This document shows positions 1 to 8,627 of a stretch of 32,414 nt of DNA, piece by piece. The stretch comes from Caulobacter sp. (GTDB lineage: Bacteria; Pseudomonadota; Alphaproteobacteria; Caulobacterales; Caulobacteraceae). Below the pieces are notes generated by a model that worked only from the letters and a program-made list of their open reading frames with translations, made no database searches and was not told the origin of the DNA. Position numbers and translations under genes: made by a program. Within the stretch, counting starts at the first letter, position 1. Each line of letters begins with the position of its first letter. The stretch is from positions 1 through 32,414 of the forward strand of contig JAUSPV010000194.1 of assembly GCA_030652755.1 (NCBI GenBank), written 5' to 3'.

Positions 1-395
1 TCACGCCGGAGTTCCGCAACCGCCTGGACGCCGTGGTCGCCTTCAAGCCGCTGACGCAGGAGATCATCCGCCAGGTGGTGCAGAAGTTCGTCATCCAGCT
101 CGAAGCCCAGCTGGCCGACCGCAACGTCACCATCGAAACGACCGACGAGGCGGCCGACTGGCTGGCCAAGAACGGCTTCGACGAGCTCTATGGCGCCCGG
201 CCCCTGGCCCGGGTCATCCAGGAGCACATCAAGAAGCCGCTGGCCGACGACATCCTGTTCGGCAAGCTGGCCAAGGGCGGCCACGTCAAGGTCGTGCTCC
301 GCGACGGCAAGATCGCCTTCGATTTCGACATCGACGGCGCCGGCCCGCGCGAACCGGGCGCTCCGGAAATCGAGGAGCCCGCGCTCGCGGAATAG
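1..395 (+). CDS. clpA: ATP-dependent Clp protease ATP-binding subunit ClpA, C-terminal end (partial)
   Basis: The reading frame is open from the window edge (first full codon at base 3) to TAG at 393-395. It starts inside the second AAA+ module: the first residues, TPEFRNRLDAVVAFKPL, match the sensor-1/arginine-finger region of ClpA/ClpB proteins. The Clp C-terminal small domain follows, with the family signature around GFDELYGARPLARVIQEHI and KPLADDILFGKL. The tail is short and acidic (EIEEPALAE), as in ClpA, and lacks the long ClpB or ClpX extensions. ClpA unfolds substrates and feeds them to ClpP, with ClpS as N-end-rule adaptor; the clpS gene expected upstream lies outside the window. ClpA rather than ClpC is inferred from the proteobacterial context. 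The next gene starts 84 bases downstream on the same strand. Confidence 0.9.
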   Translation, partial: TPEFRNRLDAVVAFKPLTQEIIRQVVQKFVIQLEAQLADRNVTIETTDEAADWLAKNGFDELYGARPLARVIQEHIKKPLADDILFGKLAKGGHVKVVLRDGKIAFDFDIDGAGPREPGAPEIEEPALAE

Positions 396-479
396 GCGCG
401 GCCTAGATCGGGTAAACCGCGCTGCAACAGGCCTGGCCTGACAGTCCTCGCCGCGAGCCAATCGTGGCGAGGACGTCGG

Positions 480-2576
<2,097 letters not shown>

Positions 2577-2601
2577 TCGCCTTGGAGTGAGGCCCCACCC
2601 C

Positions 2602-2659
2602 GAGCGCCGATGCCAGGGTCAGGCCCTCGATGCGCCTTCCCTGGCACATCGGGGCGCTC
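2602..2659. repeat. Imperfect inverted repeat between the kinase gene and the repeat-protein gene
   Basis: The left arm at 2602-2618 (GAGCGCCGATGCCAGGG) pairs with the right arm at 2639-2659 (CCCTGGCA, then CATCGG, then GGCGCTC), with small bulges around a 20-base loop. It lies 26 bases after the kinase stop codon and could act as a transcript end or mRNA-stabilising hairpin. No T-run follows, so a canonical Rho-independent terminator is not supported. Confidence 0.5.
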
Positions 2660-2703
2660 GCGGAATGGTGGACAAAATGGGAACAACCGGTTAGGTTGCC
2701 CCC

Positions 2704-3222
2704 ATGACGTCCTTCCCGTTCGATACGCTCGGCGCTTCGAAACAGCTTCGCGGAGCGGGCATGCCGGAAGGCATGGCCGAGGCGGTGGTGTCGGTGTTCC
2801 AGCACGCGGCCATGACGCCGGACTTCAGCCATCTGGCGACGAAGGCCGACCTCGACGTCGTCAAGGCGGAGATGGCGACGAAGGCCGATCTCGACGCCGT
2901 CAAAGCGGAGATGGCGACGAAGGCGGATCTCAAAGCCGTCCGGGCGGAGATGGCCACGAAAGCCGATCTCAACGCCGTCCGGGCGGACATGGCGACGAAG
3001 GCCGATCTCGACGCCGTCCGGGCGGAGATGGCGACGAAGGCGGACATTGCCGACATGGCCACCAAGGCGGATCTCTCCGAACTTCGCCTCGCGGCGAAGG
3101 CCGACCTGCTCGAGCTGGAGGTCCGGATCATGGAGCGAATGCGCCAGCAGGGCTGGGCGCTGATGGGCGGGATGACGGTGCTGCTGGCTGTATCGACGGC
3201 CATCGGCAGGCTCATCGGCTGA
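2704..3222 (+). CDS. Tandem 13-residue repeat protein with C-terminal membrane anchor (DUF1640/CCDC90-like coiled coil)
   Basis: A 172-residue protein. Residues 1-43 form a non-repetitive head with SKQLRGAGMPEGMAEAVVSVF, the type of segment that precedes the coiled coil in DUF1640-like bacterial proteins. From residue 44 there are five consecutive 13-residue units of the form MATKADLDAVKAE (first copy L/V variants; later copies K to R, D to N). A shortened unit (MATKADIAD) and two degenerate ones follow. The region is Ala/Lys/Asp/Glu-rich and should be helical and coiled. The C-terminal about 22 residues (from Trp151, WALMGGMTVLLAVSTAIGRL) form one membrane segment, so the protein is probably tail-anchored with the coil in the cytoplasm. 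The ATG lacks a good ribosome site. Function is unknown; assignment to DUF1640 rests on general architecture only. Confidence 0.75.
   Translation: MTSFPFDTLGASKQLRGAGMPEGMAEAVVSVFQHAAMTPDFSHLATKADLDVVKAEMATKADLDAVKAEMATKADLKAVRAEMATKADLNAVRADMATKADLDAVRAEMATKADIADMATKADLSELRLAAKADLLELEVRIMERMRQQGWALMGGMTVLLAVSTAIGRLIG
2833..3027 (+). repeat. Five tandem 39-bp coding repeats
   Basis: Units begin at 2833, 2872, 2911, 2950 and 2989, each 39 bp and in frame, opening with ATGGCGACGAAGGCCGATCT or a close variant. Truncated or degenerate copies continue at 3028 (27 bp), 3055 (36 bp) and 3091. DNA identity between copies is high, including synonymous positions, which points to recent duplication or recombination as well as selection on the protein. 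Confidence 0.92.
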
Positions 3223-3300
3223 CCTTCGATTGGCCCGGAACGGGGGTTGCGTCCGGGGGCGTCGCGGCCCGATGCTGCGGACCAGCCTCCGGAGAGCCCC

Positions 3301-4248
3301 ATGAAGTACCGCAAACTCGGCGCGAGCGATCTCGACGTCTCTGAAATCTCCCTCGGCTCCTGGCTGACCTACGGCGTCGGCGTCGAGGCGGACAACGCCC
3401 GGGCCTGCGTGGACCGCGCCTTTGAGCTGGGGATCAACTTCATCGACACGGCCAACGTCTATGGCCGAGGCTCGGCCGAGACCGTGCTGGGCGAGACGCT
3501 CGCCGGCCGGCCGCGCGACAGCTACATCCTGGCCACCAAGCTGTGGGGCGACATGGGCGGCGGCGACAAGGGTCTGTCCCGCGCCCAGGTCCACAAGCAG
3601 ATCGACGCCTCGCTGGCGCGCCTGAGAACCGACTACGTCGACCTCTACCAGTGCCACCGCTACGACCCCGACACGCCGCTGGAAGAGACCCTGGAGGCGC
3701 TGAGCGAGATCGTCCGCGCCGGCAAGGCGCGCTGGATCGGCTTCAGCGAATGGGCCCCTGAGCAGATCGAGGCCGCCTTCGCCATTCCCGGCGTGGAGCG
3801 GTTCGTCTCCAGCCAGCCGCAGTACTCGATCCTGTGGCGACGGCCGGAGAAGGCGGTGATCCCGATCTGCGCCGCCAACGGCGTCTCGCAGATCGTCTGG
3901 TCGCCGCTGGCCCAGGGCGTCCTTTCCGGCAAGTACGATCCCGACAGCGCCCCGCCGGCCGACTCGCGCGCCGCCAGCGACAGCATGTCGGGCGCCATCG
4001 GCGGCTGGATGCGCCGCGAGGTGCTGGAGGCCGTCCAGCAGATGAAGCCGATCGCCGCCGAGGCCGGCTGCACCCTGGCGCAGTTCGCGCTGGCCTGGGT
4101 GCTGCGCGAGCCGAATGTCGCCTCGGCCATCGTCGGCGCCAGCCGTCCCTCGCAGCTGGACGACAACGCCGCCGCCGTTGATCTCAAGATCGACCCGGCG
4201 CTGTTCGCCAGGGCCGAGGCGATCGCCGACGCCATCCCGCGCCGTTAG
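3301..4248 (+). CDS. Aldo/keto reductase (KCNAB / YghZ-like subgroup)
   Basis: A 315-residue NADPH-dependent oxidoreductase with a TIM-barrel fold, usual length for the family. The AKR catalytic tetrad is visible: Asp49 and Tyr54 in FIDTANVYGRG, Lys80 in ILATKLWG, and His119 in LYQCHRYD. The late motif SPLAQGVLSGKYD and the cofactor region IVGASRPSQLDDN, typical of the potassium-channel beta-subunit-like AKRs, are also present. The ATG at 3301 is preferred to longer frames because GGAGAG lies seven bases upstream and the MKYRKLGASDLDVS start is the family standard. The substrate cannot be deduced; YghZ-type relatives detoxify reactive aldehydes. The gene converges on the next one, and the two stop codons overlap by four bases. 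Confidence 0.93.
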   Translation: MKYRKLGASDLDVSEISLGSWLTYGVGVEADNARACVDRAFELGINFIDTANVYGRGSAETVLGETLAGRPRDSYILATKLWGDMGGGDKGLSRAQVHKQIDASLARLRTDYVDLYQCHRYDPDTPLEETLEALSEIVRAGKARWIGFSEWAPEQIEAAFAIPGVERFVSSQPQYSILWRRPEKAVIPICAANGVSQIVWSPLAQGVLSGKYDPDSAPPADSRAASDSMSGAIGGWMRREVLEAVQQMKPIAAEAGCTLAQFALAWVLREPNVASAIVGASRPSQLDDNAAAVDLKIDPALFARAEAIADAIPRR

Positions 4249-4703
4249 CCGGCGAGAAGCGCCGCCTTCGCCAGATCCTTCGGTCGTCCGAACAGGCGGA
4301 ACAGGTCGATCTGCGCCTGACGGTCCGGGGTGTTTACCGTGATGCCGGCGAGACAGGTGGCCACAACCGCGGGAATCGCCACCGGCGTCCAGCGACCCGC
4401 CTGCATGAGCAGCAGATCCCCCATCACCTCGACCCGGCCTTCGCGGAAGGCATAGCCGGAGAAGCGGGAGCGGAAGACCTCGCCGCTGGTCGGCGCGTAG
4501 GCTCGGTCGCGCCAGGCGTCCCATGCCGTCTCCAGCGTCGCCGCCCCGGCCGCCGTGGTCATGATGTCGAGATCGGGACAGTCGGCGACCGGCGCGCCGG
4601 CGATCATCATCGCGGCGCTGCCGATCACGCACCAGGGCTCGGAAAGGCCGGACAGCGCCGGATCAAGCTCGGCCAGCAGCCGCTCGAGATCGGCGAGCGT
4701 CAC
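4245..4703 (-). CDS. Nucleotidyltransferase-fold protein, function unknown
   Basis: A 152-residue protein. Residues 24-48 carry the pattern of the polymerase-beta nucleotidyltransferase superfamily: a Gly-Ser pair (Gly28-Ser29 in VIGSAAMMIAG) followed by an Asp-x-Asp pair (Asp44/Asp46 in CPDLDIMTT). A third acidic candidate is Glu92 in GRVEVMGDLLL. This matches minimal nucleotidyltransferases, including MNT and AbiEii-type proteins, but is too short for a full AbiEii toxin and has no HEPN partner beside it. The start is GTG at 4703; it overlaps the HIT gene's stop as GTGA, so translation is probably coupled to the HIT gene. The fold is moderately certain; the substrate and whether it acts on nucleotide, protein or RNA are unknown. 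Confidence 0.7.
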   Translation of the reverse strand: MTLADLERLLAELDPALSGLSEPWCVIGSAAMMIAGAPVADCPDLDIMTTAAGAATLETAWDAWRDRAYAPTSGEVFRSRFSGYAFREGRVEVMGDLLLMQAGRWTPVAIPAVVATCLAGITVNTPDRQAQIDLFRLFGRPKDLAKAALLAG

Positions 4704-5137
4704 GTTTCCAGCGCCGCCGAGATCTGTGCGGCCAGGGCCTTGAGCTCCTCGACGTCGGCCATGCCCTCGGCGTGGCGGCCCAGGGCCACGCCCTCCCAGC
4801 GGGGGATGATGTGGACGTGCAGGTGGAACACGGTCTGGCCGGCCGGGGCGCCGTTGAACTGGGTGACCACGATGCCGTCGGGCTTCAGCGCCGCGTTCAC
4901 GGCGCGGGCCACCTTCTGCACCCCGCCGATCACCCGGCCCAGGGTCTTGGGTTCGGCGTCAAGCAGGTTGCGGGCCTTCGAGGTCTTTGAGACGACCAGC
5001 ACATGGCCCTTGGCCTGCGGGAAGACGTCCATGAAGGCCAGGATCTCCGCGTCCTCGTAGACCTTCACCGCGGGCATCTCGCCGCGCACGATCTTCGCGA
5101 AGATGTTGCCGTCGTCGTAGGCGCCGTCGAGGCTCAT
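4700..5137 (-). CDS. HIT family nucleotide hydrolase (HINT-like)
   Basis: A 145-residue histidine-triad protein. The active-site motif HLHVHIIPRW (His-x-His-x-His) and the upstream NIFAKIVRGEMPAVKVYEDAEILAFMDVFPQAKGHVLVVSK segment are diagnostic of the HIT branch that hydrolyses nucleoside phosphoramidates or AMP-linked compounds; the middle His of the triad would be the nucleophile. The ATG at 5137 is chosen over the longer frame to 5191 because GGAGA sits at the right distance and homologues start close to this point. It lies 72 bases downstream of the DUF482 gene and overlaps the nucleotidyltransferase-fold gene by four bases, so the three are probably co-transcribed. Confidence 0.93.
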   Translation of the reverse strand: MSLDGAYDDGNIFAKIVRGEMPAVKVYEDAEILAFMDVFPQAKGHVLVVSKTSKARNLLDAEPKTLGRVIGGVQKVARAVNAALKPDGIVVTQFNGAPAGQTVFHLHVHIIPRWEGVALGRHAEGMADVEELKALAAQISAALET

Positions 5138-5209
5138 GGCCGGTCTCCGTTGGGTGCTGCCTGCTCCTACCCCAGGCGGAGTGGAGCGCAAGCCCCGCAG
5201 GGCGTCGCC

Positions 5210-6376
5210 CTACCCCGCCCGGAACGGCGAATACTCCTCCGCCAGCCAGTCCATCTCCTGCCGCACGGCCGTCCGCTCCTGGTCCAGATAGCGGCGCACC
5301 GGCTCGCGCAGGGCCGGATCTGCGATCCAGTGGGCGCTGTAGACCTCGGCCGGCAGGTAGCCGCGGGCGATCTTGTGCTGGCCCTGGGCGCCGGCCTCGA
5401 CGCGCGGCAGGCCCAGCCGGATCGCGTGCTCGATGGCCTGGTAGTAGCAGAGCTCGAAATGCAGGAAGGGGATGGGCTCGACACAGCCCCAGTTGCGGCC
5501 GAACAGGCAGTCGCCGCCGATCAGGTTCAGGGCTCCGGCCACCCAGCGGCCGTCCTTGCGGGCCATGACCAGCAGCACCTGGTCGGCCATCCGCGCGCCC
5601 AGCATCGAGAAGAAGGCGCGGTTCAGGTAGGGCTGGCCCCACTTGCGGCCGCCGGTGTCCTGGTAGAAGTCGTAGAAGGCGTCCCAGTGCGCCTCGGTCA
5701 GGTCCGCGCCGGTCAGGGCGACGATCTCGTCGACGGCCGCCTGCGCATCGCGCCGTTCGCGCCGGATGGTCTTGCGCCGACCCGACGACAGGGCGGCCAG
5801 GAAGTCCTCGAACGTCCCGTAGCGGGTGTTGAACCAGTGGTACTGCTGGTCCTGCCTTGGCAGCAGACCGGCGCCGGTCAGGAACCGCCAGTCCTCGCGA
5901 TCGGGGAAGGTCACGTGCAGGCCCGAGGCGCCCAGCCGCTCGCACAGGGTCAGGGCGCCGCCGAGCAGGGTCCGGCGGCCCTCGTCCGGGTCGATGTCCG
6001 GCCGCACCAGCAGCCGCGGCCCGGTCACCGGCGAGAAGGGGGCGGCGCACTGGAGCTTGGGATAGTACCGCCCCCCTGCCCGCTCGTAGGCGTCCGCCCA
6101 GGACCAGTCGAAAACGTATTCCCCCTGGCTGTGCGACTTCAGATAGAGCGGCATGACCGCCGCGACGCGACCGGCCTCGTCCTCGACGCTCAGGTGATGC
6201 GGCGCCCAGCCGGTGCGGTCGCCGACGCTGCCCGACTGTTCCAGCGCGTCCAGGAAGTCGAAGGCGACGAAGGGGTTGTAACCCGCGCCCGACGGCGCGC
6301 AGGCGTCCCAGTCCGCCCGCTCAAGCTCGGCGATACGGCGGTGGATGCGAACGGCGGGCTTGAGGAGGGTGTTCAC
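5210..6376 (-). CDS. DUF482 / FemAB-like GNAT-fold acyltransferase
   Basis: A 388-residue protein matching the DUF482 (PF04339) 'peptidogalycan biosynthesis' family, in which two GNAT folds sit in tandem. Recognisable blocks are NPFVAFDFLDALEQSGSVG, MPLYLKSHSQGEYVFDWSWADAYERAGGRYYPKLQ, SGRRKTIRRER, FYDFYQDTGGRKWGQPYLN, and the C-terminal GAQGQHKIARGYLPAEVYSAHW. A transfer role from an aminoacyl or acyl donor is inferred from the fold; the substrate is not established. GTG at 6376 is proposed as start because the family begins near this residue; no strong ribosome site is visible and no in-frame ATG is better placed. It probably belongs to a - strand run with the RidA and glycerophosphodiesterase genes, although a 140-base repeat-containing gap intervenes. 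Confidence 0.87.
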   Translation of the reverse strand: MNTLLKPAVRIHRRIAELERADWDACAPSGAGYNPFVAFDFLDALEQSGSVGDRTGWAPHHLSVEDEAGRVAAVMPLYLKSHSQGEYVFDWSWADAYERAGGRYYPKLQCAAPFSPVTGPRLLVRPDIDPDEGRRTLLGGALTLCERLGASGLHVTFPDREDWRFLTGAGLLPRQDQQYHWFNTRYGTFEDFLAALSSGRRKTIRRERRDAQAAVDEIVALTGADLTEAHWDAFYDFYQDTGGRKWGQPYLNRAFFSMLGARMADQVLLVMARKDGRWVAGALNLIGGDCLFGRNWGCVEPIPFLHFELCYYQAIEHAIRLGLPRVEAGAQGQHKIARGYLPAEVYSAHWIADPALREPVRRYLDQERTAVRQEMDWLAEEYSPFRAG

Positions 6377-6429
6377 GGCAAGGCCAAGATAGGCGGCGTT
6401 GTCGCCGGGGCAAACGGGTAACCCGGTCC

Positions 6430-6507
6430 GGGGACATGTACCGTCTTCGGTACGTGTCCCCTGCGGCTTTGCAGCGGCGGGGGACACGCACTGAAGTGCA
6501 TGTCCCC
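6430..6507. repeat. Bipartite REP-like palindromic element
   Basis: Two hairpins sit side by side. The first, 6430-6461, has arms GGGGACATGTACCG and CGGTACGTGTCCCC with a TCTT loop. The second, 6480-6507, has arms GGGGACACGCACT and AGTGCATGTCCCC around GA. Both are capped by the same GGGGACA/TGTCCCC ends. CTGC...GCAG in the linker can form a third small stem. The layout resembles the REP/BIME-type intergenic elements of proteobacteria mobilised by REP-associated tyrosine transposases; no such transposase is in this window. A related hairpin occurs at 12981-13006. Confidence 0.75.
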
Positions 6508-6516
6508 GATCATGGA

Positions 6517-7290
6517 TTAGGCCTCGAACCCTTCGAAGATCACGTTGTCGACGTGCGGGCGCAGGCGTTCGACCTCCTCGGCGGAGCGAACGGTCCAGGC
6601 GACGACCGGCATCCCGTTGGCGCGGAGGGCCTCGGACCTTTCCCAAGGCAGCATGCCGCGTTCCAGCGACAGGAAGTCCGGGCGCGCGATCTCGAGCTGC
6701 TCGAGGCTGGCCATCGACTGGCGGATCTCCGGCGACAGGTGCCTGGCGTTGTCGTCGTTCCACCGGTAGCTGTTGAGACCGCGCAGGATCTGCGGGTGGT
6801 GATCGGCGAACCAGGCGTGGCTGTAGGGGTTGAAGCCGATCACGCAGGTCGGGCCGTTGTGGTCGAGCAACACTTCGCTGACCCGCTTTTCCAGGGGGCC
6901 GACCTCGCCGAAGGGCGTCTTGAGTTCAATATGGACCATGGCGCGGTGGCCGACCTCGACCAGCACCTCGGCCAGGGTGGGAATGCCCTCGTCGGTGTCC
7001 TTCAGGCGCAGGTCGCGCAGGTCGTGGAGCGATCGGTCCGACAGACGTCCCTCGACGCCGGTCATGCGCTCCAGCTGGTGGTCGTGGAAGACCACGGCTT
7101 CACCGTCGGCGGTGATCTGGACGTCCAGCTCGACGCCATAGCCGCGAGCGCAGGCGGCATGGAAGGCGCCCAGCGAGTTCTCCGGCGCCCCGTCCGGCGT
7201 CCAGAGGCCCCTGTGGGCGATGGATGGTCCGAAGAGAAGCTCCCAGGCTTCTCCGAACGCGCTCGGCTCCGGACGGGCTTTCGGCTTCAT
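6517..7290 (-). CDS. Glycerophosphodiester phosphodiesterase (GDPD family)
   Basis: A 257-residue enzyme that hydrolyses glycerophosphodiesters, the deacylation products of phospholipids, to glycerol 3-phosphate and an alcohol. Family residues are visible: His26-Arg27 (IAHRGLW), PEN at 36-38, the metal-binding Glu54 and Asp56 (VELDVQ), and the second catalytic His69 (VVFHDHQLERMTG). Later come HIELKTP and IGFNPYSHAWF. No signal peptide is seen, so a cytoplasmic UgpQ-like enzyme is likely. Its ATG overlaps the stop of the upstream RidA gene by one base (TGATG), a strong sign of co-translation. Confidence 0.93.
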   Translation of the reverse strand: MKPKARPEPSAFGEAWELLFGPSIAHRGLWTPDGAPENSLGAFHAACARGYGVELDVQITADGEAVVFHDHQLERMTGVEGRLSDRSLHDLRDLRLKDTDEGIPTLAEVLVEVGHRAMVHIELKTPFGEVGPLEKRVSEVLLDHNGPTCVIGFNPYSHAWFADHHPQILRGLNSYRWNDDNARHLSPEIRQSMASLEQLEIARPDFLSLERGMLPWERSEALRANGMPVVAWTVRSAEEVERLRPHVDNVIFEGFEA

Positions 7291-7751
7291 CAGCTGATCT
7301 CCACCACGGCATCGACCTCGACCGCGAAGTTGCGCGGCAGGCGGTAGACGCCGACCGCCGATCGGGCGTGGCGCCCCGCGTCGCCAAAGGCCTCGACCAT
7401 GACGTCGGAGCAGCCGTTGACGACGCTGGGGATGTCGAAGAAGTCAGGGCCGGCCTGGACGAAGCCGCCCAGCTTGACCACCCGGACCACGCGGTCGAGG
7501 TCGCCATCGCAGGCGGCCCGCATCTGGGCCAGCAGATTGATCCCGCACAGGCGCGCGGCGCGTTGCGCCGTCTCCATGTCGACCTCCACCCCGACGACGC
7601 CGGTGACGCCGCCCGAGGCGTCCAGCGACACCTGGCCGGAAATGTGGACGAGATTGCCGGTGCGCACGAACGGCACATAGTTGGCGATGGGGGCGACCGG
7701 ACTGGGCAGGGTGATCCCGGCGGCGGCGAGGCGTTGTTCGACCTTGGACAT
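7290..7751 (-). CDS. RidA family protein (YjgF/YER057c/UK114, subgroup 1-like)
   Basis: A 153-residue trimeric-fold protein of the Rid family. The conserved Arg in GRHARSAVGVYRLPRNFAVEVDAVVEI near the C-terminus corresponds to the residue that binds the carboxylate of imine/enamine intermediates in RidA. The N-terminal block NYVPFVRTGNLVHISGQVSLD is also typical. The extra length and the LPRNFAVEVDAV ending fit the Rid subgroup of about 150 residues rather than classic RidA (about 128), so deamination of 2-aminoacrylate is likely but not certain. It is the first gene of the GDPD / DUF482 / HIT run and follows a terminator that isolates it from phaP. Confidence 0.9.
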   Translation of the reverse strand: MSKVEQRLAAAGITLPSPVAPIANYVPFVRTGNLVHISGQVSLDASGGVTGVVGVEVDMETAQRAARLCGINLLAQMRAACDGDLDRVVRVVKLGGFVQAGPDFFDIPSVVNGCSDVMVEAFGDAGRHARSAVGVYRLPRNFAVEVDAVVEIS

Positions 7752-7795
7752 GCCGCGCTTCTAGCCCGCGCCGGCGATGGACGGAAGCGGACGCG

Positions 7796-7826
7796 AAAAA
7801 GGCCCGGGTTCGAAAACCCGGGCCTT
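7796..7826 (-). terminator. Rho-independent terminator for the phasin gene
   Basis: A perfect 12-bp stem, AAGGCCCGGGTT / AACCCGGGCCTT, surrounds a CGAA loop (7799-7826). Read on the - strand it is followed by five T residues (AAAAA at 7796-7800 on the + strand). It lies about 50 bases beyond the phasin stop codon and just before the RidA gene, cleanly separating the two transcripts. Confidence 0.93.
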
Positions 7827-7879
7827 CACGCGAACTTGACCGGCAGTCTGGGGGGAGAGGGGCCGGCCGGCTCGAATGC

Positions 7880-8314
7880 CTACTTCGCGGCTTGCAGCTT
7901 TTCGACGGTCGCGGTGACGCGTTCGTTGAGCGGCTTCACCGAGTCCTTGACCGAAGCGGCGACGACTTCGCCCATCTTCGAGGCTTCGGCGAGGTAGCCT
8001 TCCATCGCGGCCTTGACCCAGGCGGTCTGCAGCTCGACGGCTTCCTGCACGCTCTTGGCGCCGGCCAGCGCCTTGGCGGCGGCGACCTGGTCTTCCATGG
8101 ACTTCTTGGAGAAGGCCATGACCTGCGCGCCGAGGGCTTCGGCGCCCTTGGTGGCGGCGGTGACCGAAGCGACGACGGCTTCGAGGTTCTTCTTGGAGTA
8201 GGTGTTCACTTCGTTGAGGGTCGCGAGCGACTTCTCGACGTTGTCCTTGAACGCCTGGTTGCCGGCGGTGGTGAACTGCTCGACGGTGTTCTTCAGGGTA
8301 TCGGCGGTGGCCAT
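7880..8314 (-). CDS. phaP: Phasin family protein, polyhydroxyalkanoate granule-associated
   Basis: A 144-residue, almost entirely helical protein rich in Ala, Lys, Glu and Val, with no Cys and few aromatics, matching the phasin_2 family. Marker segments are ATLNEVNTYSKKNLEAVVASVTAATKGAEALGAQVMAFSKKSMEDQVAAAKALAGAKS-like amphipathic helices and the phasin-typical LQTAWVKAAMEGYLAEASKM. Phasins coat polyhydroxybutyrate granules and limit their size. AAGGAGA lies at ideal distance upstream of the ATG. The gene stands alone between a strong terminator and a promoter region with two CTGC-N3-GCAG-type palindromes that fit regulation by PhaR. No phaC, phaR or phaAB gene is in the window. Confidence 0.92.
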   Translation of the reverse strand: MATADTLKNTVEQFTTAGNQAFKDNVEKSLATLNEVNTYSKKNLEAVVASVTAATKGAEALGAQVMAFSKKSMEDQVAAAKALAGAKSVQEAVELQTAWVKAAMEGYLAEASKMGEVVAASVKDSVKPLNERVTATVEKLQAAK

Positions 8315-8404
8315 CGGTAGTCTCCTTGTGGGGGTCGGGGGAGGACCGGGAGATGAAGGGATGAAGCCACGAATCCATCGCCGCTTCTGGAGTGTGTTGT
8401 CTCA

Positions 8405-8446
8405 TGCTGCACTGCAGCAGTCAACGACTTTTTGTGCACTGCACAA
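8405..8446 (-). promoter_or_regulatory. Two PhaR-type operator palindromes upstream of phaP
   Basis: The first is TGCTGCACTGCAGCA at 8405-8419, containing CTGC-ACT-GCAG, an exact match to the CTGC-N3-4-GCAG site described for PhaR of Paracoccus. The second is TTGTGCACTGCACAA at 8432-8446, a perfect palindrome around the same ACT core with GTGC/GCAC arms. Their centres are 27 bp apart and about 100 bp upstream of the phaP start. PhaR represses phasin genes until polymer is present. This pair is the main content of the 313-base gene-free interval 8315-8627. Confidence 0.65.
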
Positions 8447-8539
8447 TAACCGTCCCGTGACACCGCAGGCCGCGCCCGGCGCCCGCGCCGCGACCACCCG
8501 CCGCAACCCCGGACGGGTTCGCTCAACAGTTGTTTACTT

Positions 8540-8565
8540 TGGCGAAAGACGCCAGCATGCATGCT
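8540..8565. promoter_or_regulatory. Adjacent palindromes in front of the carboxypeptidase gene
   Basis: TGGCG-AAAGA-CGCCA (8540-8554) abuts the perfect 12-base palindrome AGCATGCATGCT (8554-8565), 63 bases upstream of the carboxypeptidase ATG. Such a pair could be an operator for a dimeric regulator or part of the leader RNA. No convincing sigma-70 hexamers could be fixed around it, so the role is open. Confidence 0.3.
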
Positions 8566-8627
8566 AGATAGGCAGCCCGAGGGGACCTTCGGGGGCGTCC
8601 CGTTTCAGCTTTTTCGACGGACGAAGC

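Noticed and set aside
2833-3117. Regular repeats considered as a CRISPR array or pentapeptide-repeat protein
   Set aside because: The repeats are contiguous, in frame and without spacers, and the 13-residue unit lacks the A(D/N)LXX periodicity of pentapeptide repeats.
5003-6421. A 472-codon + strand frame opposite the DUF482 gene
   Set aside because: The - strand product matches DUF482 throughout; the + strand product has only compositional bias.
8516-8536. Possible alphaproteobacterial LexA (SOS) box, GTTC-N7-GTTC, before the carboxypeptidase gene
   Set aside because: GTTCGCTCAACAGTTG does not give the second GTTC at the required spacing.
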